A stretch of DNA of 64,000 bases from Bifidobacterium stellenboschense (lineage in GTDB: Bacteria > Actinomycetota > Actinomycetes > Actinomycetales > Bifidobacteriaceae): the NCBI RefSeq assembly GCF_000741785.1, contig NZ_JGZP01000001.1, positions 62,001 to 126,000 of the forward strand. The letters are read 5' to 3'. Below the pieces are notes generated by a model that was given only the letters and a program-made list of their open reading frames with translations, did not search any database and was not told the DNA's origin. Positions 44,549-52,413 of the stretch are shown here, in pieces. The translations under genes and the position numbers were made by a program. Within the stretch, counting starts at the first letter, position 1; every line of letters starts with the position of its first letter.

Positions 44549-45130
44549 TCAGTCGTCGATGTGAGCGCGGTAGAAATGCTCGTAGGAACGGCTCGGCGTC
44601 GGGCCACGCTGACCCTGATAGTGCGATCCGACGCCGGCGGAACCGTACGGATGCTCGGCGGGTGAGCTCAGCTGGAAGAAGCACATTTGGCCGATTTTCA
44701 TGCCCGGCCACAGCTTCACCGGCAGCGTCGAGACGTTCGACAACTCCAACGTGATGTGCCCTTCGAAGCCCGGATCGATGAAGCCGGCGGTCGAATGGGT
44801 GAGGATGCCGAGACGGCCCAGCGAGCTCTTGCCCTCCAGGCGCGCGGCGATCGTCGCGTCGAGCTTGACGTACTCCCACGTGGCGCCGAGCGCGAACTCG
44901 CCCGGATGCAGGATCCACGGTTCGTCCGGGTCGACGGCGAACTCCTCGGTGAGCGCGCCCTGGTTCTCGGACGGGTCGACGTAGGTGTAGGCGTGGTTGT
45001 TGAACAGACGGAAGAACCGGTCGAGCCGCACGTCGATCGAGGCGGGCTGGACCATCTCCGGGGTCCACGGGTCGAGCGAGATATGCCCATCGGCCTGCGC
45101 GGCCAGAATGTCGCGGTCGGACAGCAGCAT
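44549..45130 (-). CDS. dcd: dCTP deaminase
   Basis: This 193-residue enzyme makes dUTP (or, in bifunctional forms, dUMP) from dCTP for thymidylate synthesis. Family motifs are [55 protein letters not shown] (in parts) and [20 protein letters not shown]. The C terminus is [16 protein letters not shown]. The start has GAGGAG seven bases upstream. It is a single-gene unit; whether it is bifunctional cannot be decided by eye. Confidence 0.95.
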   Translation of the reverse strand: MLLSDRDILAAQADGHISLDPWTPEMVQPASIDVRLDRFFRLFNNHAYTYVDPSENQGALTEEFAVDPDEPWILHPGEFALGATWEYVKLDATIAARLEGKSSLGRLGILTHSTAGFIDPGFEGHITLELSNVSTLPVKLWPGMKIGQMCFFQLSSPAEHPYGSAGVGSHYQGQRGPTPSRSYEHFYRAHIDD

Positions 45131-45728
45131 GAAAGCTCCTCACGGACGAAATACTACGAATGTGATACCGCCCACAAGACTAGCGCCCACCCAAAACAGG
45201 TGCTTCGCATTGTTGTGGTGCGCATGGCCTTGTGCGGCTGTGGGTTTTCATCTCCTCCCGCTGGCGGGAGGTGGCGTGCAACGCCGGAGGGTGGTCGCGA
45301 GTTGGAGGTGCCATGGTGTCGCACCACGCGATCGTGGCCTTCTTCCCCTCCCGTTGGCGGGAGGTGGCGTGCAACGCCGGAGGGTGGCCGCGGGTCGTGA
45401 CGTCGGACCGGTAGTCGCGTGGCGGGAATGCCGGGATTCCCTTTTTCCGGCGTTGTCGATTGGTGCATGACCTCGCGCGGGTGACCGTCGTGGGTGGCGT
45501 GCCACGGATTTCCCGGTGCGGTGTTGTGCGAGGCCGGTCGTTTCGGGTGCGAGGCCGGTTTTCAGGGGGTGTTCAGCGGACCGTTGGGTGCGGTCAGCGG
45601 ACCGTTTTCGGGCGTGGGGCCGGTCGTTTCCAGGGTGCGTGCGGCGCGCGGCTTCCCCTACCCCGCTCCCCGCGCCCTACGTCCCATACCCCGCGTACTA
45701 AGTCCCGGCCCTGCGTCCCGCGTCCCGG
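45131..45728. repeat. Gene-free region with direct repeats
   Basis: Two copies of a roughly 50-base direct repeat starting CTCCCG.TGGCGGGAGGTGG lie at about 45255 and 45348; each starts with a small hairpin and continues GCGTGCAACGCCGGAGGGTGG. Further on (45530-45640) shorter words such as GCGAGGCCGG and CAGCGGACCGTT repeat. Long open reading frames here have repeat-like composition and no binding sites. I see no gene. Confidence 0.55.
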
Positions 45729-45729
45729 A

Positions 45730-46045
45730 CGGGCTGCTCCACAACACGTGCCGGAGAGCCTGTTGTGGAGCAGCCTCCCGCCGCGACCCACGCGAAAACC
45801 CCTGTTTCCAGCGTTCCTGACACGTAAAGTGCGCCACAACTCCCCGGATTCCTGGCTCCGGCTCCTGTTGTGGAGCGGGCCCGCTCCACAACAGGAGCCG
45901 GTATCGTTCCCATCGCGCGTTGTGGAGCAGACGGACCCCCAGAACGCGCCACAACTCCCACGAAACGCCTCCCACGACCAAGTTGTGGCACACCACCGCT
46001 CCACAACACCATCCCCACACGACGTTGTGGAGCACAGGGACATCC
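45730..46045. repeat. Cluster of GTTGTGG/CCACAAC dyads with a 44-bp perfect palindrome
   Basis: About nine copies of GTTGTGG or its complement CCACAAC, often extended to GTTGTGGAGC, are arranged as inverted pairs. One pair at 45730-45774 has perfect 15-base arms (GGCTGCTCCACAACA on the left). Another, 45858-45901, is a perfect 44-base palindrome with no loop. Further pairs follow at about 45920-45954 and 45985-46026. No gene is present. Confidence 0.8.
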
Positions 46046-46110
46046 CCAGGTTCGAAGGACGGCCGCCCGCATCACCCCGGGAGGCCGCTCCCAGCCCGGC
46101 CGCCCTTTCC

Positions 46111-46406
46111 TAGCGTCAGGAATCCCGGACGAAGCCGTTTATTCCCGGGATATGTGACGCTGACCAGCCCCCAGCGTCAGAAATCCCGGACGGCGGGGCC
46201 GTTCTCCCGAATCCGGGACGCTGAGAAGGACTCAGCATCCCAAAATCCGGACGAAGCCGCTCATCTCCGGGATATGTGACGCTGACCAGCCCCCAGCGTC
46301 AGGAATCCCGGACGATGCCGCTCATCTCCCGAATCCGGGACGCTGGGAAAGGCTCAGCATCCCGGATTCCGGATGAAGCCATTCGTTTCCCGAATCCGGG
46401 ACGCTG
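46111..46406. repeat. Five tandem 53-bp dyad units with 7-9 bp gaps
   Basis: Units lie at 46111-46163, 46172-46224, 46232-46284, 46294-46346 and 46354-46406. The first pairs AGCGTCA with TGACGCT, then has GGAA opposite TATG as an internal loop, then TCCCGGA/TCCGGGA-type inner arms and a loop with GCCG. Two right halves and two left halves are mixed among units; the fifth pairs CAGC and TCCCGGATTC with GAATCCGGGA and GCTG. Gaps are too short and too similar for a CRISPR array. Confidence 0.8.
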
Positions 46407-46479
46407 GAAGAGCCCCCAAAACGTGCCGTCCTCTGATTCTCAGAAATCTCACAGGCAAACACATCGGTAAACCCAGAAT

Positions 46480-46603
46480 CACATGGTTATCTATGAACTG
46501 TCAACGAAAGCTGGCATGGAGCGCAAGCCCCGAAAACTGAACCTTTCTTCTTCTCTCTCCTTTCTCTGGCCCCGGTGGTTCCCGCCACCGGGGTTTTCCT
46601 TTG
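46480..46603 (+). ncRNA. Candidate small RNA ending at an orphan terminator
   Basis: A clean intrinsic terminator at 46570-46593 (CCCCGGTGG/CCACCGGGG, loop TTCCCG) followed by TTTTCCTTT lies on the plus strand, but no plus-strand gene precedes it for more than a kilobase; dcd points the other way. Something must be transcribed into it. The 90 bases before it are AT-richer and pyrimidine-rich just upstream. The 5' end is arbitrary. No known RNA family is recognised. Confidence 0.3.
46570..46603 (+). terminator. Intrinsic terminator without an assigned gene
   Basis: A nine-base perfect stem with a six-base loop is followed by TTTTCCTTT. It lies about 165 bases before the next gene start and could end an unannotated short transcript or insulate the downstream gene from the repeat region. 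Confidence 0.7.
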
Positions 46604-46770
46604 CCCGAAGGGTGGGCTATAGGCCCGGAACCATGCCTGAACCATGCCGGAACCGTGACCCGGAACCGTGACCAGGAACCGCACTACACCGCGGTAGACT
46701 GGACGAGGCGGGCAATGGGTGCCCGGCACAAGGTGGTACATGGCAGACGTCGGCACGAAGGGGAAACGAC

Positions 46771-47712
46771 ATGCAGGACGAGGAATACGATTTCTTCGAG
46801 GGAAGAGACGAGCGACGGCGAGACAGACGGCGGGATCGGCCGCGAGGATGGTCGGCATCCCAGTCACCGCAATCCGCCACACCTCCCGTGCCGATGCCGC
46901 CCGGTACGCGCATCGGCCGCACCCACGAATCCACCTTCCGTGCCGGTCATCGCCCCGGCGGCGTCAGTCGCACGGTCGCCGCGATCGCGCTGCTCACCGG
47001 ACTGCTTGCCGTCGCGTTCGGTGTCGCCTCTGCCGCGCACGAACTCGCCCCCGCGTATCTCGATCCGGACGGCAAGGTGCCCGGTCGCCTCATCGCCGGC
47101 ACCTGCGCCGCCCTCATCGCCGTCACGTTCATTCTCGTCATCATCGCGCGCGCGACGACGCCGCGACGTTCCAGCCGTCGCGGCGTCGCGTCCGGCGGCA
47201 TCATCACGTTCGTGCTCGCGGCACTGCTGCTCGCACTCGGCGTGGTCGTCGGCGTGCTGTTCCCGCTCGGCCTGATCCGTCCCGTCGTACGCGACGAGGC
47301 GCCGGTCGGCAGTGACGACAACATGAAATTCGGCATCGAACGCGTCACCGGCACCTGCACGGATGGCTGGAACGACATCGACGTCGCCGGTTATCCGGGC
47401 GTCGACAGCGCGTCGGTCTGCGTCACGACGCGCGTCGCGTACGTCACGTTCGACTCCGATGTCGCTGCGCACACGTACGCCGGCGCGATTACGTCGACGA
47501 TCACCGGGCTGCTGGAGGAACATGCGGACGACGCACGCGCGCAAGGCGATTGGCGCACGCTCGGCACCGGACAATGGATCGCGTTCGGCAGCGAAAAGAA
47601 CATGACGATACTGCAACGCGAATGGGGTGGTACGCTCACCACCGTGAATACCACGCAATCATCCGGCGACGATTCCGGCGACTCTTCGGGCGACGAGGCG
47701 CAACCATCATGA
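46771..47712 (+). CDS. Membrane protein of unknown function
   Basis: This 313-residue protein has a highly charged N terminus (DEEYDFFEGRDERRRDRRRD), three membrane helices (about 69-92, 106-127 and 143-168), and an extracellular C-terminal domain of about 140 residues with two Cys (GTCTDGW; ASVCVTTR) that may form a disulfide. It ends in an Asp/Ser tail. No family is recognised. GAAGGGG precedes the ATG. Its stop overlaps the next start as ATGA, so it is coupled to the alpha/beta hydrolase. Confidence 0.75.
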   Translation: MQDEEYDFFEGRDERRRDRRRDRPRGWSASQSPQSATPPVPMPPGTRIGRTHESTFRAGHRPGGVSRTVAAIALLTGLLAVAFGVASAAHELAPAYLDPDGKVPGRLIAGTCAALIAVTFILVIIARATTPRRSSRRGVASGGIITFVLAALLLALGVVVGVLFPLGLIRPVVRDEAPVGSDDNMKFGIERVTGTCTDGWNDIDVAGYPGVDSASVCVTTRVAYVTFDSDVAAHTYAGAITSTITGLLEEHADDARAQGDWRTLGTGQWIAFGSEKNMTILQREWGGTLTTVNTTQSSGDDSGDSSGDEAQPS

Positions 47713-48389
47713 CCGTTGATCTGACCATCGCCCAGTACTCGCGCGGCGGCGGCGCGACGCACCCCACGCATCCGCTGTTCCTGTGCCTGCACGGCTGGGG
47801 GTCGAACGAGGCGGAACTCGCCGACCTCATGCGTCAGATCGCGCCATACAACGATTTCGCGAGCCTGCGCGGCCCGATTCGTCTCGCCGCCGGCGACGCG
47901 TATTCGCCCGGCGCGTTCGCCTGGTTCGGCGAGCAGGTGCCGTTCGGCGAGGACCTCGACCGAGCCGCCTACGAGATGGCCGTGTCGATCGACCGGTGGG
48001 TGACGAACAACCTGCCGGACGAGCGCGAGGTCGTGCCGCTCGGATTCGCGCAGGGCGGCCTGCTCGCGATCCACCTGTTGCGCGTCAACCCGAAACGGTA
48101 TCGGGCCGTCATCTCCCTGTCCGGATACATCGCGCCGGGGCTTGTGCCCGGCACCGCGCCCGCCGACGGGCTCATCGAACGCTACAACATCCCCGTGTTC
48201 TACACGTACGGCAAGAACGACGAGGTCGTGCCGAAATACGAGCTGTTCGCCGCGCAGGCGTGGCTCAACGAGCGCACGTGGCTCACCACGAAAAGCTACC
48301 GCGCGCTCGACCACAACGTGAGTCTCGAAGAGCTCGCCGACCTGCGCGAATGGCTCCTCGGCCACGACATCACCTCCGGCGTGCTGTGA
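47709..48389 (+). CDS. Alpha/beta hydrolase (phospholipase/carboxylesterase family) lacking the nucleophile serine
   Basis: This 226-residue protein matches the Abhydrolase_2 carboxylesterase/lysophospholipase family: FLCLHGWGSNEAEL at the oxyanion end, GFAQGG at 112-117, Asp171 in YGKNDEVVP and His202 in ALDHNVSLEEL. In active members the middle motif is GFSQGG. Here residue 114 is Ala (codon GCG at 48048), so the usual serine chemistry is impossible. It may be a binding or regulatory pseudoenzyme, or use other residues. I chose the ATG at 47709 because it overlaps the upstream stop by four bases. Confidence 0.85.
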   Translation: MTVDLTIAQYSRGGGATHPTHPLFLCLHGWGSNEAELADLMRQIAPYNDFASLRGPIRLAAGDAYSPGAFAWFGEQVPFGEDLDRAAYEMAVSIDRWVTNNLPDEREVVPLGFAQGGLLAIHLLRVNPKRYRAVISLSGYIAPGLVPGTAPADGLIERYNIPVFYTYGKNDEVVPKYELFAAQAWLNERTWLTTKSYRALDHNVSLEELADLREWLLGHDITSGVL

Positions 48390-48439
48390 CTCCTGTACAA
48401 CAAGTGGAAACCGGCCGGCCAGGCTCGGCGCCACGTGCC

Positions 48440-48445
48440 TAGAGT
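48440..48445 (+). promoter_or_regulatory. -10 box of leaderless TSUP permease promoter
   Basis: TAGAGT is followed by six bases and the ATG at 48452. No ribosome binding site is present. Confidence 0.45.
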
Positions 48446-48451
48446 GACGGT

Positions 48452-49351
48452 ATGAACGCAGCAACCGACACCACGACCGCCGACACCCGTATCGCCGAAC
48501 CGGCCAAGTCCGCCGCCAAGCGGCCCGCCGCTCCCACCTCCATCGACGAGAACCATCTCGACGAATCCCCACGTGGACTCGTCATCATGGCCGTGGTGGG
48601 CGTGCTCGTCGGCATCCTGTCGGGACTGTTCGGCATCGGCGGCGGTACCGTCATCGTGCCGGCGCTCGTGTGGCTGGGACTCACGCAACGCCACGCGGCC
48701 GCCACGTCGATGATGGCGATCGTGCCCACCGCCGTCTCCGGCGTCGCCTCCTACGCGTTCGAAGGCGACGTGGACTGGATCGCCGCGCTCATCGTGTTCT
48801 GCGGCATGTTCGTCGGCGGCCAGATCGGTTCCTGGCTGCTATCCAAACTCCCCGAGATCGTGCTCCGGTGGGCGTTCGTCGTGTTCCTCCTGTTCGTGAT
48901 GGTCAATCAGGCCATGTCGAATCCGTCGCGTGACTCGCGCATCGTGATGAGCGTCGGCACGGTGATCGGTCTCATCGCGTTCGGCGTGATCGCGGGCGTC
49001 CTCGCCGGCCTGCTCGGCATCGGCGGCGGCGCGATCTGCGTGCCCGCGTTGTCGATCCTGTTCGGCGCGAGCGACCTGATCGCGCGCGGCACGTCGCTGC
49101 TCGCCATGTTCCCGAACGCGATCACCACGTCCGTCGCGAACGTGCGCCGCCGCATGGTGCACGTGAAGGCGGCGGTGATCATCGGTGTCGTCGCCGCGCT
49201 CACCGCGCCGTTCGGCACGTGGCTGGCGGCGGCCGTCACGCCGCGCGCCGGCGCGATCATGTTCACCGTGTACCTGGGCATCCTGCTCGTGCGCTCCGTG
49301 TTCGTCGCGATGAAGGCGATGAAGACGACGAAGACGACGCGTTCGCGCTGA
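48452..49351 (+). CDS. TSUP family permease (TauE/SafE)
   Basis: This 299-residue membrane protein has two related halves, each starting with a glycine motif: GILSGLFGIGGGTVIVPAL and GVLAGLLGIGGGAICVPAL. This internal repeat is the signature of the TSUP family, which exports sulfite, organosulfonates or other small anions. It has about eight helices after a polar N-terminal tail of 40 residues and a Lys/Thr-rich C terminus. The substrate is unknown; no sulfur genes are nearby. Confidence 0.88.
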   Translation: MNAATDTTTADTRIAEPAKSAAKRPAAPTSIDENHLDESPRGLVIMAVVGVLVGILSGLFGIGGGTVIVPALVWLGLTQRHAAATSMMAIVPTAVSGVASYAFEGDVDWIAALIVFCGMFVGGQIGSWLLSKLPEIVLRWAFVVFLLFVMVNQAMSNPSRDSRIVMSVGTVIGLIAFGVIAGVLAGLLGIGGGAICVPALSILFGASDLIARGTSLLAMFPNAITTSVANVRRRMVHVKAAVIIGVVAALTAPFGTWLAAAVTPRAGAIMFTVYLGILLVRSVFVAMKAMKTTKTTRSR

Positions 49352-49479
49352 ACGTTCGCGCTGAACGTTCGCACCGAACGTGTCGCGCGTTCGCGCTGGG
49401 CCATACCCTGCGAAACGATTTCCTTACCCGTTTTCTATACTCTTGACAGCGAGAGAAGGCGGGAGGATTCGGAACACCC

Positions 49480-51552
49480 ATGGACGTACTCGAACTGATT
49501 TTGTGCATCATCGCGGCGGTCGTGTCGTCCTCGTTCCTCAGCCGGTTCATCCCCAAGGTGTCGACGCCGCTCGTGCAGATCGCGCTCGGCGCGGCGATGA
49601 CGCTCCTGCCGTTCTTCCCCAGCGTCGAACTCAACCCTGAAGTGTTCATGGTGCTGTTCATCGCGCCCCTGCTGTACTTGGAGGCGCATGAGATCGACAA
49701 GTCGGCGCTGCTCAAAACGTTGAAGCTCAGCCTGTCGCTCGCCATCGGCCTCGCCATAGCGACGATGGCGGCCGTAGGCTTCACATTGAGCGCGATCTGG
49801 CCGGCCATGCCGCTGGCCGCCGCGCTCGCGCTCGGCGCGGCGCTCGGCCCGACCGACGCGGTCGCCGTCAGTTCGCTCGGCAAGGAGGCGTCGCTCACGA
49901 TGCGACAGCGGGGCGTGCTCAAAGGCGAATCGTTGTTCAACGACGCGTCCGGCATCGTCGGCTTCCAGTTCGCGATCGCCGCGGCCGTGACCGGCGAGTT
50001 CGCGGTCGGCGAGGCGGCCGGCGATTTCATCGTCTCGTTCACCGGCGGCGCGCTGTTCGGCATGATCGTCGGACTGTTCGTCAACTGGCTGTTCGAGACG
50101 GTCCGCTCGCTCGGCTGGGAGACCACGACCACGCGCATCCTCATGGAACTGTTCCTGCCGTTCCTGCTGTACCTCGGCGCGGAGGAGGTGCATGTCTCCG
50201 GCATCCTGTCGGTCGTGGCCGCCGGCCTGCTCATCCGCTTCGACCGCACCGGCATCGGCCCGAACGTGGCGCGCACGAACATCGTCGCCTCCAGCGTGTG
50301 GGGCGTGCTGTCGTTCGCGCTCAACGGCGCCGTGTTCATCCTGCTCGGCATGCTGCTGCCCGGTGCGATGACCGCCAGCTGGTCCGACCCGTGGGTGAGC
50401 AACAAGCTGCTCATCGGCGTGATCCTGCTCGTCACCGGCGTGGTCATCGTGCTGCGGTTCATCTGGGTGTCGGCCATGCTGCGCCTCGCACGCGACGTGA
50501 CCACCGGCAAACGCCGCAGGATGACGCCGGAACGTTGGCGTTCCGCCGCGGTGATGACGTTCGGCGGCGCGAAGGGCACGATCACGCTGTCCCTGATGTT
50601 CACGATCCCGTACTACCTGTCCGGCGGCAAGCCGTTCCCGATGCGCGACGAGCTCATCTTCATCGCGTCCGGCGTGATCGTCGTGACGCTGCTGCTCGCC
50701 AACTTCCTGCTGCCGCTACTCGCCCCCAACCGCAACAGGGATACGGGCGCAGAGCTCAACGAGATTACCATCGAGGTGCTGCGGCGCACCGTCGAGGAGC
50801 TCACCAGCCGCATCACACCCGACAATCGCCGTGCCGTGCTCATGGTCATCGACTCGTACACGAAGCGCATCAGCCGGCTCAAGCACCGTCTCGGCAAGCT
50901 CGACCCGCAAGGCTACGGGGAACTGCAGATCCAGGCGCTCAACTGGGAGAAGCAGTTCGTGCGCGACCGTCTCGCCGCTCTCAAGGCGCATCCGAGCGCG
51001 GACAAGGCCGAGCAGGAGCTCAACGTGGAAGTGTGCGAGCGCATGCTTGACCAGATCATGAACACGCTGCGCCACACGAGCGCCGGCCCGGAGAGCGGAC
51101 GCATCGGGTGGCAGCTCGGCGGCCGCCTGCGCGGGTGGAGGCACCGGACCATGAACCTCGTCAAGCGCACGGTCAACAAGATCCGCCGCACCACGCCGCT
51201 GGTGAGCGAGGACCAGATCTTCGCGCACATGCGCACGCTGCAGGTCGACGCCATCGAATACGTGATCGACAGGCTCGGCGAGGAGATGAGCCACGACCGG
51301 TTCGACACGGAGTTCTGCTCCGCGCTGATCCTCGACTACCGTCGCGCCGAAGCCTCGCTCAAATCCCGTCCGAACATGGAGGGCAGCGCGGCCGCCGCCG
51401 GTCAGGCCGACGAGATCAAGAAGCAGAGCTATGCGATCGAGCTCGGCATCGTGCAGGACATGCTCGAAGCCGGCGACATCTCCCGCCCCCAGGCCCGAGA
51501 ACTCCGCCGCAACGTCTATGTCATGCAGGTCGATGCCGATTCCGGCATCTGA
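49480..51552 (+). CDS. Na+/H+ antiporter, CPA1 (NhaP) type
   Basis: This 690-residue protein has an N-terminal transport domain of about 12 helices and a cytoplasmic helical domain from about 420 onward. The CPA1 ion site is seen as ALGAALGPTDAVAVSSLG and ESLFNDASGIVGFQ (Asn-Asp pair), and a third motif as GGAKGTITLSL. It should exchange Na+ or K+ for protons and aid pH and salt balance. The ATG follows GAGGATTCGG, a moderate site. Its 3' end (GTCGATGCCGATTCCGGCAT and stop) is duplicated about 115 bases downstream. Confidence 0.9.
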   Translation: MDVLELILCIIAAVVSSSFLSRFIPKVSTPLVQIALGAAMTLLPFFPSVELNPEVFMVLFIAPLLYLEAHEIDKSALLKTLKLSLSLAIGLAIATMAAVGFTLSAIWPAMPLAAALALGAALGPTDAVAVSSLGKEASLTMRQRGVLKGESLFNDASGIVGFQFAIAAAVTGEFAVGEAAGDFIVSFTGGALFGMIVGLFVNWLFETVRSLGWETTTTRILMELFLPFLLYLGAEEVHVSGILSVVAAGLLIRFDRTGIGPNVARTNIVASSVWGVLSFALNGAVFILLGMLLPGAMTASWSDPWVSNKLLIGVILLVTGVVIVLRFIWVSAMLRLARDVTTGKRRRMTPERWRSAAVMTFGGAKGTITLSLMFTIPYYLSGGKPFPMRDELIFIASGVIVVTLLLANFLLPLLAPNRNRDTGAELNEITIEVLRRTVEELTSRITPDNRRAVLMVIDSYTKRISRLKHRLGKLDPQGYGELQIQALNWEKQFVRDRLAALKAHPSADKAEQELNVEVCERMLDQIMNTLRHTSAGPESGRIGWQLGGRLRGWRHRTMNLVKRTVNKIRRTTPLVSEDQIFAHMRTLQVDAIEYVIDRLGEEMSHDRFDTEFCSALILDYRRAEASLKSRPNMEGSAAAAGQADEIKKQSYAIELGIVQDMLEAGDISRPQARELRRNVYVMQVDADSGI

Positions 51553-51800
51553 CCTGCATCATGCGGGCCGGTGAACGGACAGTCCGGTGGACTGTCCGTA
51601 GGCCCGCCGATATGGCGGTCTCGCCATAGGCGAGTCCGTATCGTCGATGCCGATTCCGGCATCTGACTCCGTTTCGGCCCCCTCTGGAGGGGGCTCCCGG
51701 CGCAGCCGGGTGGGGGAGAGATAGCTGGAACGTACCATTTGCACGGTCTCTTCCTCCGTCCTCTTCCGGCGGACGCCTCCCTCGTCAGAGGGAGGCGACA
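51529..51800. repeat. Duplicated gene end and hairpins between the antiporter gene and tadA
   Basis: A 25-base word covering the last codons of the antiporter gene (51529-51553) recurs exactly at 51643-51667. Between them lies a perfect hairpin at 51574-51599, ACGGACAGTCC/GGACTGTCCGT. A hairpin GCCCCCTC/GAGGGGGC at 51677-51694 and another, GCCTCCCTC/GAGGGAGGC at 51775-51796, are members of the dispersed repeat family. These probably include the antiporter terminator. Confidence 0.65.
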
Positions 51801-51812
51801 AGATGAGGTGCT

Positions 51813-52265
51813 ATGCGATACGACGAGGAGATGGGTGCCGCGCTCGCGCTGGCGCGGCGCGCGGCGGCTGCCGGCGACGTGCCGGTCGGCGCGCTGGTGA
51901 TCGACACGGCCACGGGCACGATTATCGGTCGTGGATTCAACACGCGTGAGGCCGACGGCGATCCGCTCGCGCACGCCGAGATCATCGCGATGCGCGAGGC
52001 GGCCGAATCCCGCGGCGATTGGAATCTCACCGACTGCACGCTCGTCGTCACGTTGGAGCCGTGCCCGATGTGCGCGGGCGCATGCCTCCAGACCCGCATC
52101 GGGACCATCGTGTTCGGAGCGTGGGATGCGAAGCTCGGCGCGTGCGGCTCGGTCTGGGACATCCCGCGCGATCCGCACGTCGGCCACGAGCCGGAGGTCC
52201 ACGGCGGTGTGCGCGAACCCGAATGCGCCGCCATCCTCGCCGACTTCTTCGCTGCCAGACGCTGA
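51813..52265 (+). CDS. tadA: tRNA-specific adenosine deaminase
   Basis: This 150-residue zinc enzyme converts A34 to inosine in tRNA-Arg(ACG). The zinc and catalytic residues are HAE at 54-56 and PCPMC at 83-87. Length is normal. The ATG is preceded by GAGGTG only two bases away, so either that site works poorly or the gene is leaderless behind CAAGAT. A general cytidine/guanine deaminase role is less likely given the TadA-like C-terminal half. Confidence 0.9.
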   Translation: MRYDEEMGAALALARRAAAAGDVPVGALVIDTATGTIIGRGFNTREADGDPLAHAEIIAMREAAESRGDWNLTDCTLVVTLEPCPMCAGACLQTRIGTIVFGAWDAKLGACGSVWDIPRDPHVGHEPEVHGGVREPECAAILADFFAARR

Positions 52266-52413
52266 TTCCCCGGCGGCCCCCGCAATTTCTTTCCAGCGGC
52301 AAGGAACACTCTGGAGGATGGCAAGGAAAGGCGATTGGCCTACCATCGGGAAGCGGAACCGGACCGGTCGAGAACCGGAGCCCAGCCGGAATCGCATATT
52401 TCAAGGAGCAGCA

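Noticed and set aside
45460..46113. 217-codon open reading frame upstream of the membrane protein gene
   Set aside because: It runs through inverted repeats and has Arg/Pro-rich repeat composition.
46111..46406. CRISPR array
   Set aside because: The regularly spaced units are separated by only 7-9 similar bases, units are themselves dyads with mixed halves, and no cas genes are present.
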